A stretch of 30,956 bases of DNA from Oscillibacter sp. (GCA_009773995.1 VSMY01000016.1:1-30956); one strand, 5' to 3'. Shown: positions 7,146 through 15,202, counted from the first letter of the stretch. Made by a program: numbers and translations. Notes: a model not told the origin generated them from the letters alone.

Positions 7146-8403
7146 ACCAAACCAGCGTGGCGAAATAGTCCTCCAGCGTCTCCGCCCGGCGGATGAGCTC
7201 CACGCTGCCGTCCTCCCGCAGGAGCAGCTCCGCCGAGCGGAGCTTGCCGTTGTAGTTGTAGCCCATGGAAAACCCGTGGGCCCCGGCGTCGTGGATCACC
7301 AGCAGGTCCCCCATATCCACCTTGGGCAGCATCCGGTTTACGGCGAACTTGTCGTTGTTTTCGCACAGGCTCCCCGCTACGTCGTATTTGTGGTCGCAGG
7401 GCGCGTCCTCCTTCCCCATCACCGTGATGTGGTGGTAGGCTCCGTACATGGCCGGGCGCATGAGATTGCAGGCACAGGCGTCCACGCCGATATACTCCTT
7501 GTAGATATGCTTTTCATGGATGGCCCGGGTGACCAGATGTCCGTAAGGCGCCAGCATGTAGCGGCCCAGCTCCGTATACAGGGCCACGCCGTCCATCCCG
7601 GCGGGGACCAGGATTTCCTCATAGGCCCGCCGGACCCCCTCGCCGATGACGGCAATGTCGTTCTCCGCCTCCTCCGGGCGGTAGGGCACCCCCACGCCGC
7701 CGGAGAGGTTGATGAAGGTGACGTGGCAGCCCGTCTCCGCCTGGAGCTCCGCCGCCAGCCGGAAGAGGATGCGGGCCAGGGCGGGATAGTAGTCGTTGGA
7801 CAGCGTGTTGGAGGCCAGGAAGGCGTGAATGCCGAACTCCCTGGCTCCCAGCTCCTTCAGCCGCCGGAACGCCTGGCTGAGCTGAGGCCGGGTCATGCCG
7901 TACTTCGCGTCGCCGGGGGTGTCCATCACCTGCACGCCGTCCCGGCTCTCCCCCAGGGTGAAGACCCCGCCGGGGTTGTAGCGGCAGCAGATTTTCTCCG
8001 GGACCTTCCCCACAGCCTTCACTAGGGTGTCGATGAGGGTGATATCATCTAAGTTGATGATCCCCCCCAGCCGGGCGGCGGCCTGAAACTCCTCCTCCGT
8101 GGTGTTGTTGGAGGAGAACATGACTCCCGCCTCGCCGGTAATTCCGCAGCGCTCCGCCAGGGCCAGCTCCGCCAGAGACGAGCAGTCGCAGCCGCAGCCC
8201 TCCTCGTGGAGAATCTTCAAAATGGCGGGGGTAGGGGTGGCCTTGACGGCGAAGTACTCCCGGAAGCCGGGATTCCAGGCAAAGGCGGCCTTCAAGCGCC
8301 GGGCGTTTTCCCGGACGCCCTTCTCGTCGTAGATGTGGAAGGGGGTGGGGTACTGGGCGGCTATGGCCTCCAGCTTCTCTTTTGTGACAAAGGGTGTTTT
8401 CAT
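7144..8403 (-). CDS. lysA: Diaminopimelate decarboxylase
   Basis: This 419-residue fold-III PLP enzyme decarboxylates meso-diaminopimelate to L-lysine. PLP would bind Lys54 in EYFAVKATP. The glycine-rich phosphate-binding turn is INLSGGVGVP. The active-site Cys347, contributed to the partner subunit, is in GSLCENNDKF. That motif differs from the GPICESSD form of classic LysA and is like that of a divergent clostridial group, so a related carboxynorspermidine-type activity is a remote alternative. DapH opposite supports the lysine role. The ATG at 8403 is preceded by a GAGGT site and a consensus promoter. Confidence 0.9.
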   Translation of the reverse strand: MKTPFVTKEKLEAIAAQYPTPFHIYDEKGVRENARRLKAAFAWNPGFREYFAVKATPTPAILKILHEEGCGCDCSSLAELALAERCGITGEAGVMFSSNNTTEEEFQAAARLGGIINLDDITLIDTLVKAVGKVPEKICCRYNPGGVFTLGESRDGVQVMDTPGDAKYGMTRPQLSQAFRRLKELGAREFGIHAFLASNTLSNDYYPALARILFRLAAELQAETGCHVTFINLSGGVGVPYRPEEAENDIAVIGEGVRRAYEEILVPAGMDGVALYTELGRYMLAPYGHLVTRAIHEKHIYKEYIGVDACACNLMRPAMYGAYHHITVMGKEDAPCDHKYDVAGSLCENNDKFAVNRMLPKVDMGDLLVIHDAGAHGFSMGYNYNGKLRSAELLLREDGSVELIRRAETLEDYFATLVW

Positions 8404-8439
8404 AAAACGACCTCACATCTTTTGAAATCTGATTTTCCC

Positions 8440-8469
8440 ATTGTATCCGCCCCCTTCCCGCCCTGTCAA
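8440..8469 (-). promoter_or_regulatory. lysA promoter
   Basis: Minus strand: -35 TTGACA (8464-8469), 18-base spacer, -10 TACAAT (8440-8445). The leader is only about 30 bases, so there is no room for a lysine riboswitch. Confidence 0.8.
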
Positions 8470-8514
8470 GAACTTTTCCAAAATCCCCGCGATATTCTTT
8501 TCAAAAAACAGCCC

Positions 8515-8543
8515 TTGCCTTTCGCCGTCCCCGGCGGTACAAT
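8515..8543 (+). promoter_or_regulatory. Promoter of the yedF cluster
   Basis: -35 TTGCCT (8515-8520), 17-base spacer, -10 TACAAT (8538-8543), about 40 bases before the yedF start. It is divergent from the lysA promoter. Confidence 0.75.
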
Positions 8544-8589
8544 GGAGAGAACAACGCCCGCCCCTCAGGCGGAAGACGGAGGTATGGAA

Positions 8590-9207
8590 ATGAAAACGAT
8601 CGTTATAAACGCCGTGGGCGAACAGTGCCCCATCCCGGTAGTGAAGGCCACCCGGGCCCTGCGGGAGATGACGGAGCCGGGTATGTTGGAGGTCCATGTG
8701 GACAATGAGATTGCCGTGCAGAACTTGACCCGGATGGCCGCCGGGCACAAGCTGGCGGCCAAATCCGAGAAGCTGGGCGAACAGGAATTTGTGGTCTCCA
8801 TGGAGGTGACAGCCCCCATCGGAGAGGCCCCCCTGGAGGAGCCGCCCCTGGCCTGCGCCCCGGACCAGCGGGGGGTCCTGGTGGTGGCGGTGGATACCGC
8901 CGTCATGGGCCGGGGATCCGACGAGCTGGGCAAGGCGCTGATGAAGGGCTTCCTCTTCGCCGTGGGCCAGCTTCCCGAGCTGCCAAAGGCCATGCTCTTT
9001 TACAACGGAGGGGCCCATCTCACCTGCAAGGGCTCCGACTCCCTGGAGGACCTGAAAAATCTGGAAGCCCAGGGGGTGGAGATTCTCACCTGCGGCACCT
9101 GCCTGAACCACTACGGCCTGACGGAGGAGCTGGCCGTGGGCGGCGTCACCAACATGTATTCCATTGTAGAAAAGCTGGCGGGGGCGGGCAAGGTGATCAA
9201 GCCGTGA
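8590..9207 (+). CDS. yedF: YedF-type sulfurtransferase-like selenium metabolism protein
   Basis: This 205-residue protein has an N-terminal TusA-like domain with the CPIPV motif at 13-17 (Cys13 would carry persulfide or selenide). The C-terminal domain is DsrE-like and includes TCGTCLNHYGL (Cys168, Cys171). The YedF family is associated by comparative genomics with selenium-dependent molybdenum hydroxylase systems; its reaction is not firmly established. I start at ATG 8590, 7 bases after GGAGG; the ATG at 8584 would be only one base from that site. The gene overlaps the next by 4 bases, heading a sulfur/selenium-carrier operon. Confidence 0.88.
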   Translation: MKTIVINAVGEQCPIPVVKATRALREMTEPGMLEVHVDNEIAVQNLTRMAAGHKLAAKSEKLGEQEFVVSMEVTAPIGEAPLEEPPLACAPDQRGVLVVAVDTAVMGRGSDELGKALMKGFLFAVGQLPELPKAMLFYNGGAHLTCKGSDSLEDLKNLEAQGVEILTCGTCLNHYGLTEELAVGGVTNMYSIVEKLAGAGKVIKP

Positions 9208-10352
9208 TCTATCTGGACAACGCCGCCACCACCCGGACAAAGCCCCCCGCCGTGGCCCAGGCCGTACTGGAGGCCCTGGCCTCCTACGGCAACTGCGGCC
9301 GGGGAGGCCACCAGGGAGCCCTGTCCGCCGCCCGGACCATTTACGAAACCCGGGAGAAGATCGCCGCCCTGCTGGGCTGTCCCCGAGCGGACCACGTCTG
9401 CTTCACCCAGAACTCCACCCAGGCGCTGAACATCGCCATCAGCGGCCTGCTGGGTCCGGGGGACCACATTCTCTCCACAGATCTGGAGCACAACTCCGTC
9501 CTCCGGCCCCTGTACCGCCTCCGGGAGGCGGGGGCGGCGGTGGATTTCGTCCCCGCGGACAGCCGGGGGCGGCTGGATTACGGCGGGTTTGAGCGCCTCC
9601 TCCGCCCGGAGACAAAGGCCGTGGTCTGCACCCACGCCTCCAACCTGACGGGGGACGCGGTGGATATCGCCTGGGTGGGCCGCTTTGCACGGGAACACGG
9701 CCTCCTTTTTCTCCTGGACGCCTCCCAGACCGCCGGGGTCCTCCCCATCGACATGGCGGCCCTAGGCATTGATGTGGTGTGCTTTACCGGCCACAAGTCC
9801 CTCCTGGGCCCCCAGGGCACCGGGGGCCTGTGCCTCCGGGAGGGGCTGGAGGTCCGGCCCTTCGCCGTGGGGGGCACCGGCGTGCAAAGCTACTCCGAAA
9901 CCCAGCCCGCCGAGTACCCCACCCGCCTGGAGGCCGGGACCCTCAACGGCCACGGCCTGGCGGGGCTGAACGCCGCCCTGGACTTCCTGGCGGAGACCGG
10001 CATTGAAACGATCCACGCCCACGAGGACGCCCTGGCCCGCCGTTTTTACAAGGCGGTCCGGGACCTGCCGGGGGTGACGGTCTACGGGGACTTCTCCGCC
10101 CCGGTCCGGGCCCCTGTCGTGACGCTGAACATCGGGGATCTCGACTCCGCCGAAGTCTCCGACGAGCTGGCGGAGCGCTTCCAAACCGCCACCCGCCCCG
10201 GAGCCCACTGCGCCCCCCGGCTCCACCGCGCCCTGGGGACGGAGGACCAGGGCGCCGTCCGGTTCTCCTGGTCCTGCTTCAACACGGAGGCGGAAACCGA
10301 CGCCGCCGCGGAGGCGGTCCGCATTCTGGCCCTGGAGGCGCTGGAAGGATGA
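9204..10352 (+). CDS. Class V aminotransferase, cysteine desulfurase/selenocysteine lyase-like
   Basis: This 382-residue PLP enzyme resembles NifS/Csd and the cysteine desulfurase-like group found with selenium-dependent hydroxylases (EF2568-like). It has the IYLDNAATT start, Asp172/Gln175 in LDASQTAG, PLP lysine Lys198 in TGHKSLLGPQGTGG and the sulfur-accepting Cys336 in PGAHCAPRLH. The expected reaction removes sulfur or selenium from (seleno)cysteine to give alanine and an enzyme-bound persulfide or selenide. Coupling to yedF upstream and DUF3343 downstream (4-base overlaps at both ends) makes those small Cys proteins likely acceptors. No IscU/SufU scaffold is nearby, so general Fe-S assembly is less likely. 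Confidence 0.9.
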   Translation: MIYLDNAATTRTKPPAVAQAVLEALASYGNCGRGGHQGALSAARTIYETREKIAALLGCPRADHVCFTQNSTQALNIAISGLLGPGDHILSTDLEHNSVLRPLYRLREAGAAVDFVPADSRGRLDYGGFERLLRPETKAVVCTHASNLTGDAVDIAWVGRFAREHGLLFLLDASQTAGVLPIDMAALGIDVVCFTGHKSLLGPQGTGGLCLREGLEVRPFAVGGTGVQSYSETQPAEYPTRLEAGTLNGHGLAGLNAALDFLAETGIETIHAHEDALARRFYKAVRDLPGVTVYGDFSAPVRAPVVTLNIGDLDSAEVSDELAERFQTATRPGAHCAPRLHRALGTEDQGAVRFSWSCFNTEAETDAAAEAVRILALEALEG

Positions 10353-10585
10353 GGGAACGGTCGGAGAAATGCGTGGTGACCTTCCGCACCACGGCGGGGG
10401 CCATGGCCATGGAGGCCGCCTGCAAGGCGGCGGGCCTGCCGGGGCGGCTGATCCCCGTGCCCCGGAGTATCGCCGCCGGCTGCGGCCTGTGCTGGGCCGC
10501 CCCGCCGGACGGTCGGGAGGCTCTGGAGGATCTGGCGATCAAAAAACACTTGGATGTGGACGGGATTTATGCTATCATCCTTTGA
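10349..10585 (+). CDS. DUF3343 putative S/Se-carrier-like protein
   Basis: This 78-residue protein matches the DUF3343 pattern: a beta strand leading into VTFRTTAGAMAMEAACKAAGLPGRLIPVPRSI, followed by AAGCGLCW with Cys45 and Cys48. The family is described as a putative Se/S carrier because it co-occurs with YedF and the desulfurase-like aminotransferase; no reaction is proven. It starts inside the preceding gene (ATGA overlap), so the three genes form one coupled unit. Confidence 0.88.
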   Translation: MRERSEKCVVTFRTTAGAMAMEAACKAAGLPGRLIPVPRSIAAGCGLCWAAPPDGREALEDLAIKKHLDVDGIYAIIL

Positions 10586-10598
10586 GAGGTGATGCCAT

Positions 10599-10772
10599 AT
10601 GGCCAACATCTGCGAGGACTGCGTCTGCTATGACTATGACGAGGAGCTGGAAGCCTTCGTCTGCACCATGGACCTGGACGAGGACGAAATGGAACGCTTT
10701 TTGAAGGGAACCAACACCGCCTGTCCCTTCTACCGCCCCGGCGGGGACTACAAGACGGCGGCAAAGCAGTAA
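10599..10772 (+). CDS. DUF6472-like small Cys-rich protein
   Basis: A 57-residue frame begins at ATG 10599 and ends at TAA 10772. It starts MANICEDCVCYDYDEELEAF and has five cysteines (5, 8, 10, 22, 42) and many acidic residues. The pattern Cys-x2-Cys-x-Cys, Tyr/Asp-rich stretch, Cys, then ACPFYRPGGDYK matches what I remember of DUF6472 proteins of Oscillospiraceae. An AGAGGTGA ribosome site precedes it and codon use is like its neighbours. The cysteines suggest zinc or Fe-S binding (inference). Function unknown. It sits 13 bases after DUF3343 and 11 before the Nudix gene, probably in the same transcript. Confidence 0.82.
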   Translation: MANICEDCVCYDYDEELEAFVCTMDLDEDEMERFLKGTNTACPFYRPGGDYKTAAKQ

Positions 10773-10783
10773 GGGAGGACGCT

Positions 10784-11302
10784 ATGGAACTGGTGGACTT
10801 ATACGATGAAAACCGCCTCCCTCTGGGGAAAACGGCGGAACGGGGCGCCCCCAAAGGCCCCGGCGAGCTGCGGCTGGTGGTCCATGTCTGCATCTTCGAC
10901 AGCCGGGGACGGCTGCTCATCCAGCAGCGGGCCCCTGAGAAATTCATCTTCCCAAGCCTCTGGGACGTGTCCGTGGGCGGCGGCGTGGACGCCGGGGAAA
11001 CCAGCCGCCAAGGGGCGGAGCGGGAAGTCCGGGAGGAGCTGGGCCTGGACCTGGACCTGGGCGGCCTCCGGCCCTCGGTGACGGTGAACTTCGACGGCGG
11101 CTTCGACGATTTCTATCTTCTCACCAGGGACCTCCGCCGGTCGGACCTGACGCTCCAGAAAGAGGAAGTGCAGGCCGTCCGCTGGGCCTCCCTGGAGGAG
11201 ATTTTGGACATGCTGCGCCGGGGAACCTTCATTCCATACCCGGAGGGCTTCCTGCGCTTTCTCTTTGACATGCGGGACCGGTTCGGCTTCCCCACAAAAT
11301 GA
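10784..11302 (+). CDS. Nudix hydrolase, IPP-isomerase-like subgroup
   Basis: This 172-residue protein carries a complete Nudix box at 66-88 (G-x5-E72-x7-R80-E81-x2-E84-E85-x-Gly87) that binds the divalent metal. The N-terminus ELVDLYDENRLPLG and the segment IFPSLWDVSVGGGVDAGE resemble the isopentenyl-diphosphate isomerase-like Nudix group common in Firmicutes (YfcD-like). The substrate cannot be assigned; these enzymes hydrolyse nucleoside-diphosphate-linked compounds. It is last in the yedF transcript and ends at a strong terminator. Confidence 0.9.
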   Translation: MELVDLYDENRLPLGKTAERGAPKGPGELRLVVHVCIFDSRGRLLIQQRAPEKFIFPSLWDVSVGGGVDAGETSRQGAEREVREELGLDLDLGGLRPSVTVNFDGGFDDFYLLTRDLRRSDLTLQKEEVQAVRWASLEEILDMLRRGTFIPYPEGFLRFLFDMRDRFGFPTK

Positions 11303-11307
11303 CGGCA

Positions 11308-11338
11308 AAAACCGGAAGGGTCCCCCCTTCCGGTTTTT
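11308..11338. terminator. Bidirectional terminator after the Nudix gene
   Basis: A 13-bp stem (11308-11320 with 11325-11337) with a 4-base loop ends in T5 on the plus strand, and begins in A4, giving T4 on the minus strand. It separates convergent operons and touches the stop codon of the minus-strand metallopeptidase gene. Confidence 0.88.
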
Positions 11339-11727
11339 CAGCCGTCCTGTTCTCCGTACTCCGCACGCCAGGCGGCCATCTGCGCCTCGTCCTTGTCGTC
11401 CAGGGCGTGGAGTCCGCTGCGGCCCTCCATGTGGTGGGTCAGCTCGTGGGAGAGGGTCTGGCGCAGCTCCTCCGCCCAGTCCTCCTCGGTCCAGTCCTCC
11501 CGCTCCGCCACGGCGGCGAAGGAGCCGTAATAGAGGTTGATATACCGGCCCAGAAGGTCCTCGCGATACTCCCCCATGATATACATTTCCGCCTGGGGAA
11601 ATTCCGGGTCCGGCATGGCGTCCTCCACCAGGTGAACCCCGCCGTTGAGTCCCTCAAACAGCGCCTCCGGGAAAGGCTCCGCCAGCTCGTCCAGCAGGTC
11701 CCCGGCCTGTTCATAGCTCAGGACCAT
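11338..11727 (-). CDS. Small zincin-type metallopeptidase family protein
   Basis: This 129-residue protein contains HELTHHMEG at 94-102, a zinc-binding HExxH motif (His94, Glu95, His98) in the arrangement of the compact Zincin_1-like families. A conserved-looking DLLGRYINLYYGSF segment precedes it. No signal peptide is visible, so it is likely cytoplasmic. The substrate is unknown. It starts 10 bases inside the end of the upstream HAD gene, which suggests translational coupling. Confidence 0.82.
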   Translation of the reverse strand: MVLSYEQAGDLLDELAEPFPEALFEGLNGGVHLVEDAMPDPEFPQAEMYIMGEYREDLLGRYINLYYGSFAAVAEREDWTEEDWAEELRQTLSHELTHHMEGRSGLHALDDKDEAQMAAWRAEYGEQDG

Positions 11728-12380
11728 GGCCCCTCCAAAATGGCGGCCTCCAGCTCCTCCACGGTGTCCGCCAGCCGGTCCGCCCCGGCCTCCTCCAGCG
11801 AGGTCCGGGGCCGGAAGCCCCAGGTGACCCCGCAGGCCTTCAGCCCGGCGTTATGCCCGGTCTGGATATCCGTGGCGCTGTCCCCTACAAAGAGGGTGTC
11901 CTCCGGCTTGACGTCCAGCTCCTTCATGATGCTGTGGAGGCCCGCCGGGTCCGGCTTCACGGGCACGCCGTCCACCTTCCCCCGGACCAGGGCGAAGAAG
12001 TCCGGCAGGTAGTGGGCGATGATCTCCCGGCTGAAGCTGTCGGCCTTGTTGGAGTACACCGCCATCCGGACCCCGGCGGCCTTCAGCCGCTCCAGCATCT
12101 GCGGGACGCCGGGATAGGGCACGGTGGCCTCCATGTTGTGCTCTCCGTAGTAGTCGCTGAACTGGGAGAGGGTATTCATTAAAATCAAGGGGCTCTGGCA
12201 GCCCTCGGGAGAAAACTTGGAGACCAGGTTGGGAATGCCGTGGCCCACCATAGCCTTGAACGCCTCCAGGGAGTGCTCCGGCCAGCCGTTGCGGCGGCAG
12301 ACCCAGTTCCCTGCGGCGGCCAGGTCCTCGATGGTATCCAGCAGGGTCCCGTCCAGGTCGAAAATCACGGTATGATACAT
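11718..12380 (-). CDS. HAD-superfamily hydrolase, phosphoglycolate phosphatase-like
   Basis: This 220-residue protein has motif I FDLDGTLLDT near the N-terminus (nucleophile Asp), motif II in YSNK, motif III Lys in GVPVKPDPAG and motif IV GDSATDIQTGHNAG, with an inserted alpha-helical cap. The best relatives are Gph/PGMB-type phosphatases; the substrate is not determined. I start at ATG 12380 (MYHTVIFDLDG), preceded by GAGGTG, rather than an in-frame ATG 14 codons upstream, because the family begins right before motif I. Confidence 0.9.
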   Translation of the reverse strand: MYHTVIFDLDGTLLDTIEDLAAAGNWVCRRNGWPEHSLEAFKAMVGHGIPNLVSKFSPEGCQSPLILMNTLSQFSDYYGEHNMEATVPYPGVPQMLERLKAAGVRMAVYSNKADSFSREIIAHYLPDFFALVRGKVDGVPVKPDPAGLHSIMKELDVKPEDTLFVGDSATDIQTGHNAGLKACGVTWGFRPRTSLEEAGADRLADTVEELEAAILEGPWS

Positions 12381-12448
12381 ACGCACCTCATCATCAGTTG
12401 TCGGGATGGTAAAAGGGCTCACGCTGTCAAATCGTTTGAACCACCGTT

Positions 12449-12477
12449 ATTCTAACAAGCCTCCCTCCCCTTTGCAA
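12449..12477 (-). promoter_or_regulatory. Promoter of the HAD/metallopeptidase operon
   Basis: Minus strand: -35 TTGCAA (12472-12477), 17-base spacer, -10 TAGAAT (12449-12454). The leader is about 60 bases. A TTGACA at 12425-12430 lacks a partner -10. Confidence 0.7.
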
Positions 12478-12565
12478 GTGACGAAGGGACTGAAAGCCAA
12501 GGCTTGCGGCGCCGGCTTTTTTAGCGTATCTGGCAAAAAGGGGCGGGAAACGCTCCCGGCGGCCC

Positions 12566-12594
12566 TTGACTTTTTCCTCCAAACCGTGGATAAT
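12566..12594 (+). promoter_or_regulatory. gltX promoter
   Basis: -35 TTGACT (12566-12571), 17-base spacer, -10 GATAAT (12589-12594). The leader to the ATG is about 47 bases, too short for a T-box. Confidence 0.72.
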
Positions 12595-12647
12595 GGCAAT
12601 GCACCAAACCCGCCGGGGCTCCCCCGGCTTGACATGGAGGTTTTTCT

Positions 12648-14138
12648 ATGGCGACCGACAGCCGCTTTTTTGAGGACATGGAGTCCCGCATCCCCAAGGG
12701 GACGGTCCGCACCCGCTTCGCCCCCTCCCCCACGGGCTACATGCACGTGGGCAATCTCCGCACCGCCCTGTACACCTGGCTCATCGCCCGGCACCACCGC
12801 GGCACTTTCATCCTCCGCATCGAGGACACGGACCAGGGCCGCCTGGTGGAGGGCGCTACCGACATCATCTACCGCACCATGGCCGAGTGCGGCCTGACCC
12901 ACGACGAGGGCCCCGACGTAGGCGGCCCCACGGGGCCCTACATCCAGTCGGAGCGGCGGGACCTCTATGGGAAGTACGCTAGGCTGCTGGTGGAAAAGGG
13001 CGCGGCCTACTACTGCTTCTGCGAGAAAACCGAGTCCGAGGAGGACAGCGGGGACTTCAACCGGGCGGCGGACCCCTGCCGGGACCTGAGCCAGGAGGAG
13101 ATTGACGCGAACCTCATGGCGGGGATGCCCTACGTCATCCGCCAGCGCATCCCCCAGGAGGGGACCACCACCTTCCACGACGTCTCCTTTGGGGACATCA
13201 CCGTGGAGAACAAGACCCTGGACGACCAGGTTCTGCTGAAGCGGGACGGCCTGCCCACCTACAACTTCGCCAACGTGGTGGACGACCACCTGATGGGCAT
13301 CACCCATGTGGTCCGGGGCAGCGAATATCTCTCCTCCGCCCCGAAATATAATCTCCTGTACGAGGCCTTCGGCTGGGAGATCCCCACTTACGTCCACTGC
13401 TCCCCCGTCATGCGGGACCAGCACAACAAGATGTCCAAGCGCCACGGGGACCCCTCCTATGAGGACTTGATCGCCCAAGGCTACCTGACCCCCGCCGTGC
13501 TGAACTACGTGGCCCTCTTAGGCTGGGCCCCCAAGGGGGAGCGCAGCGAGCAGGAGATCTTCTCCCTGGAGGAGCTGGTGGATGCCTTCGACATCGCGGG
13601 CATCTCCAAGTCCCCCGCCATCTTCGATATCGAGAAGCTGACCTATTTCAATGCCCAGTATCTGCGGGCTATGACTCCGGAGGACTTCGCCAAAACCGCC
13701 GAGCCCTATATCCGCCAGGCCGTGAAGAACCCCGCCATTGACCCGGCGGCGGTGGCCGCCCTGCTCCAGGCCCGGTGCGAGAAGCTGACGGACATCCCGG
13801 AGAAGGTGGACTTCTTCGACGCGCTTCCCGACTATGATGTCGCCCTCTTCACCAACAAGAAATCCAAGACCGACGCGGAGGTCTCCAAGCGGATGCTGGA
13901 GGCCGCCCTCCCCGCTCTGGAGGGTCTGGCGGACTGGACCCAAGACTCGGTCCACGACTGCCTCATCGGCCTGGCGGAGAGCCTTGGCGTGAAGAACGCC
14001 ACGCTGATGTGGCCCGTACGCATCGCCGCGGCGGGCAGGCAGGTGACCCCCGGCGGCGCGGTGGAAATCTGTCACATCCTGGGCCGGGAGGAAACCCTCC
14101 GCCGCCTCCGGCTTGGCCTTGAGAAGCTGAGCGCCTGA
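12648..14138 (+). CDS. gltX: Glutamyl-tRNA synthetase
   Basis: This 496-residue class I aminoacyl-tRNA synthetase charges tRNA-Glu (and, in organisms using the amidotransferase route, tRNA-Gln). The HIGH-type motif is HVGN at 33-36 within RFAPSPTGYMHVGNLRTAL, and KMSKR is at 261-265. RIEDTDQGR and the C-terminal anticodon-binding region are normal in order and length. The ATG at 12648 follows GGAGG closely. No GlnRS or GatCAB gene is in the window to tell whether it is discriminating. Confidence 0.96.
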   Translation: MATDSRFFEDMESRIPKGTVRTRFAPSPTGYMHVGNLRTALYTWLIARHHRGTFILRIEDTDQGRLVEGATDIIYRTMAECGLTHDEGPDVGGPTGPYIQSERRDLYGKYARLLVEKGAAYYCFCEKTESEEDSGDFNRAADPCRDLSQEEIDANLMAGMPYVIRQRIPQEGTTTFHDVSFGDITVENKTLDDQVLLKRDGLPTYNFANVVDDHLMGITHVVRGSEYLSSAPKYNLLYEAFGWEIPTYVHCSPVMRDQHNKMSKRHGDPSYEDLIAQGYLTPAVLNYVALLGWAPKGERSEQEIFSLEELVDAFDIAGISKSPAIFDIEKLTYFNAQYLRAMTPEDFAKTAEPYIRQAVKNPAIDPAAVAALLQARCEKLTDIPEKVDFFDALPDYDVALFTNKKSKTDAEVSKRMLEAALPALEGLADWTQDSVHDCLIGLAESLGVKNATLMWPVRIAAAGRQVTPGGAVEICHILGREETLRRLRLGLEKLSA

Positions 14139-14149
14139 CAAGGCGGCAT

Positions 14150-14171
14150 TGTCAATTATCCATTATCAATT
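14150..14171 (+). repeat. Short AT-rich direct repeats before asnA
   Basis: Three imperfect tandem units of about 8 bases (TCAATTA / TCCATTA / TCAATT) form an AT-rich patch in the 56-base gap between gltX and asnA. The role is unknown; the asnA ribosome site after it (AAAAGGA) is rather far from the ATG. Confidence 0.5.
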
Positions 14172-14194
14172 CAAAAAAGGACTGGTTTTATCAC

Positions 14195-15202
14195 ATGAGC
14201 AAACTCACCATCCCCCAGGGCTACAAGATGCCCCTGAGCAACAACGAGCTCCAGCGGGCCATTGAGCTCATCCACGAGGACTTCCAGCGCAACCTCACCC
14301 TGCGGCTGAACCTTCACCGGGTCTCCGCCCCCCTGTTTGTGGACGGGCGCACGGGATTGAACGATGATTTGAACGGCGTGGAGCGCCCCGTCTCCTTTGA
14401 CATCCCCGACGTGGGGACCGAGGGCCAGGTGGTCCACTCCCTGGCCAAGTGGAAGCGCCTGGCCCTGAAGCGCTACGAGTTCCCCCTGGGCATGGGGCTT
14501 TTCACCGACATGAACGCCATCCGCCGGGACGAGGTGGTAGACAATCTCCACTCCATCTACGTGGACCAGTGGGACTGGGAGAAGCACATCTCTCCCAAGG
14601 ACCGGAATCTCCAGTATTTAAAGGACACGGTCCGGGACATCGTGGGGGCCCTGTGCGACACGGCCTCGGTGCTGCGCAACCACTTCCCCGTCCTGGACTT
14701 CCGGCCCGACCGGGACGTGTACTTCATCACCACCCAGGAGCTGGAGGACCGCTACCCCCACCTGGAGCCCGCCGACCGGGAGACGGAGGTCTGCCGGAAA
14801 CACCGGACGGTGTTCCTCATGCAGATCGGCAAAACCCTGAAATCCGGAACCCGCCACGACGGCCGGGCCCCGGACTACGACGACTGGGAGCTGAACGGGG
14901 ACATCCTCATGTGGAATCCCACCCTCCAGCGGGCCTTTGAAGTGTCCTCCATGGGCGTCCGGGTGGATGCGGCGGCCATGGACCGCCAGCTCACCGCCGC
15001 CGGGTGCGACCAGCGGCGGAATCTGCCCTTCCATCAGATGCTCTTAAACGGCGAACTGCCTCAGTCCATCGGCGGCGGCATCGGCATGAGCCGGGTGTGC
15101 ATGCTCCTCCTGGGGGCCTGCCACATCGGTGAGGTCCAGGCCAGCCTGTGGGATCAGGAGACCATCGAGGGCTGCGAGAAGGCGGGAATCACCCTTCTGT
15201 AA
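14195..15202 (+). CDS. asnA: Aspartate--ammonia ligase (asparagine synthetase A)
   Basis: This 335-residue enzyme makes asparagine from aspartate, ammonia and ATP. It is a class II synthetase-like fold. Family segments are clear: APLFVDGRTGLNDDLNGVERP, KWKRLALKRYEF, DMNAIRRDE, SIYVDQWDWEK and a C-terminal SIGGGIGMSRVCMLLL ATP-binding motif. Length is normal. It lies 56 bases after gltX, so the two may be co-transcribed. The stop codon overlaps the first hairpin arm of a structured repeat. Confidence 0.96.
   Translation: MSKLTIPQGYKMPLSNNELQRAIELIHEDFQRNLTLRLNLHRVSAPLFVDGRTGLNDDLNGVERPVSFDIPDVGTEGQVVHSLAKWKRLALKRYEFPLGMGLFTDMNAIRRDEVVDNLHSIYVDQWDWEKHISPKDRNLQYLKDTVRDIVGALCDTASVLRNHFPVLDFRPDRDVYFITTQELEDRYPHLEPADRETEVCRKHRTVFLMQIGKTLKSGTRHDGRAPDYDDWELNGDILMWNPTLQRAFEVSSMGVRVDAAAMDRQLTAAGCDQRRNLPFHQMLLNGELPQSIGGGIGMSRVCMLLLGACHIGEVQASLWDQETIEGCEKAGITLL

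Noticed and set aside
8404..8439. Possible lysine riboswitch before lysA
   Set aside because: The predicted leader is only about 30 bases, far too short for an L-box.
8206..8589. N-terminal extension of yedF from an upstream start
   Set aside because: It runs through lysA (other strand) and both divergent promoters; a ribosome site lies just before ATG 8590.
8590..10585. In-frame UGA selenocysteine codons in the yedF/desulfurase/DUF3343 genes
   Set aside because: All three frames read through with ordinary Cys codons at the active sites; I see no internal TGA needing recoding.
12494..12523. Hairpin-like AAAGCC/GGCTTT followed by T run upstream of gltX
   Set aside because: No plus-strand gene ends there and it lies before the gltX promoter; the stem is short with a long loop, so I do not call it a terminator.
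12595..12647. Possible T-box before gltX
   Set aside because: The leader is about 50 bases with no T-box sequence or terminator/antiterminator pair.
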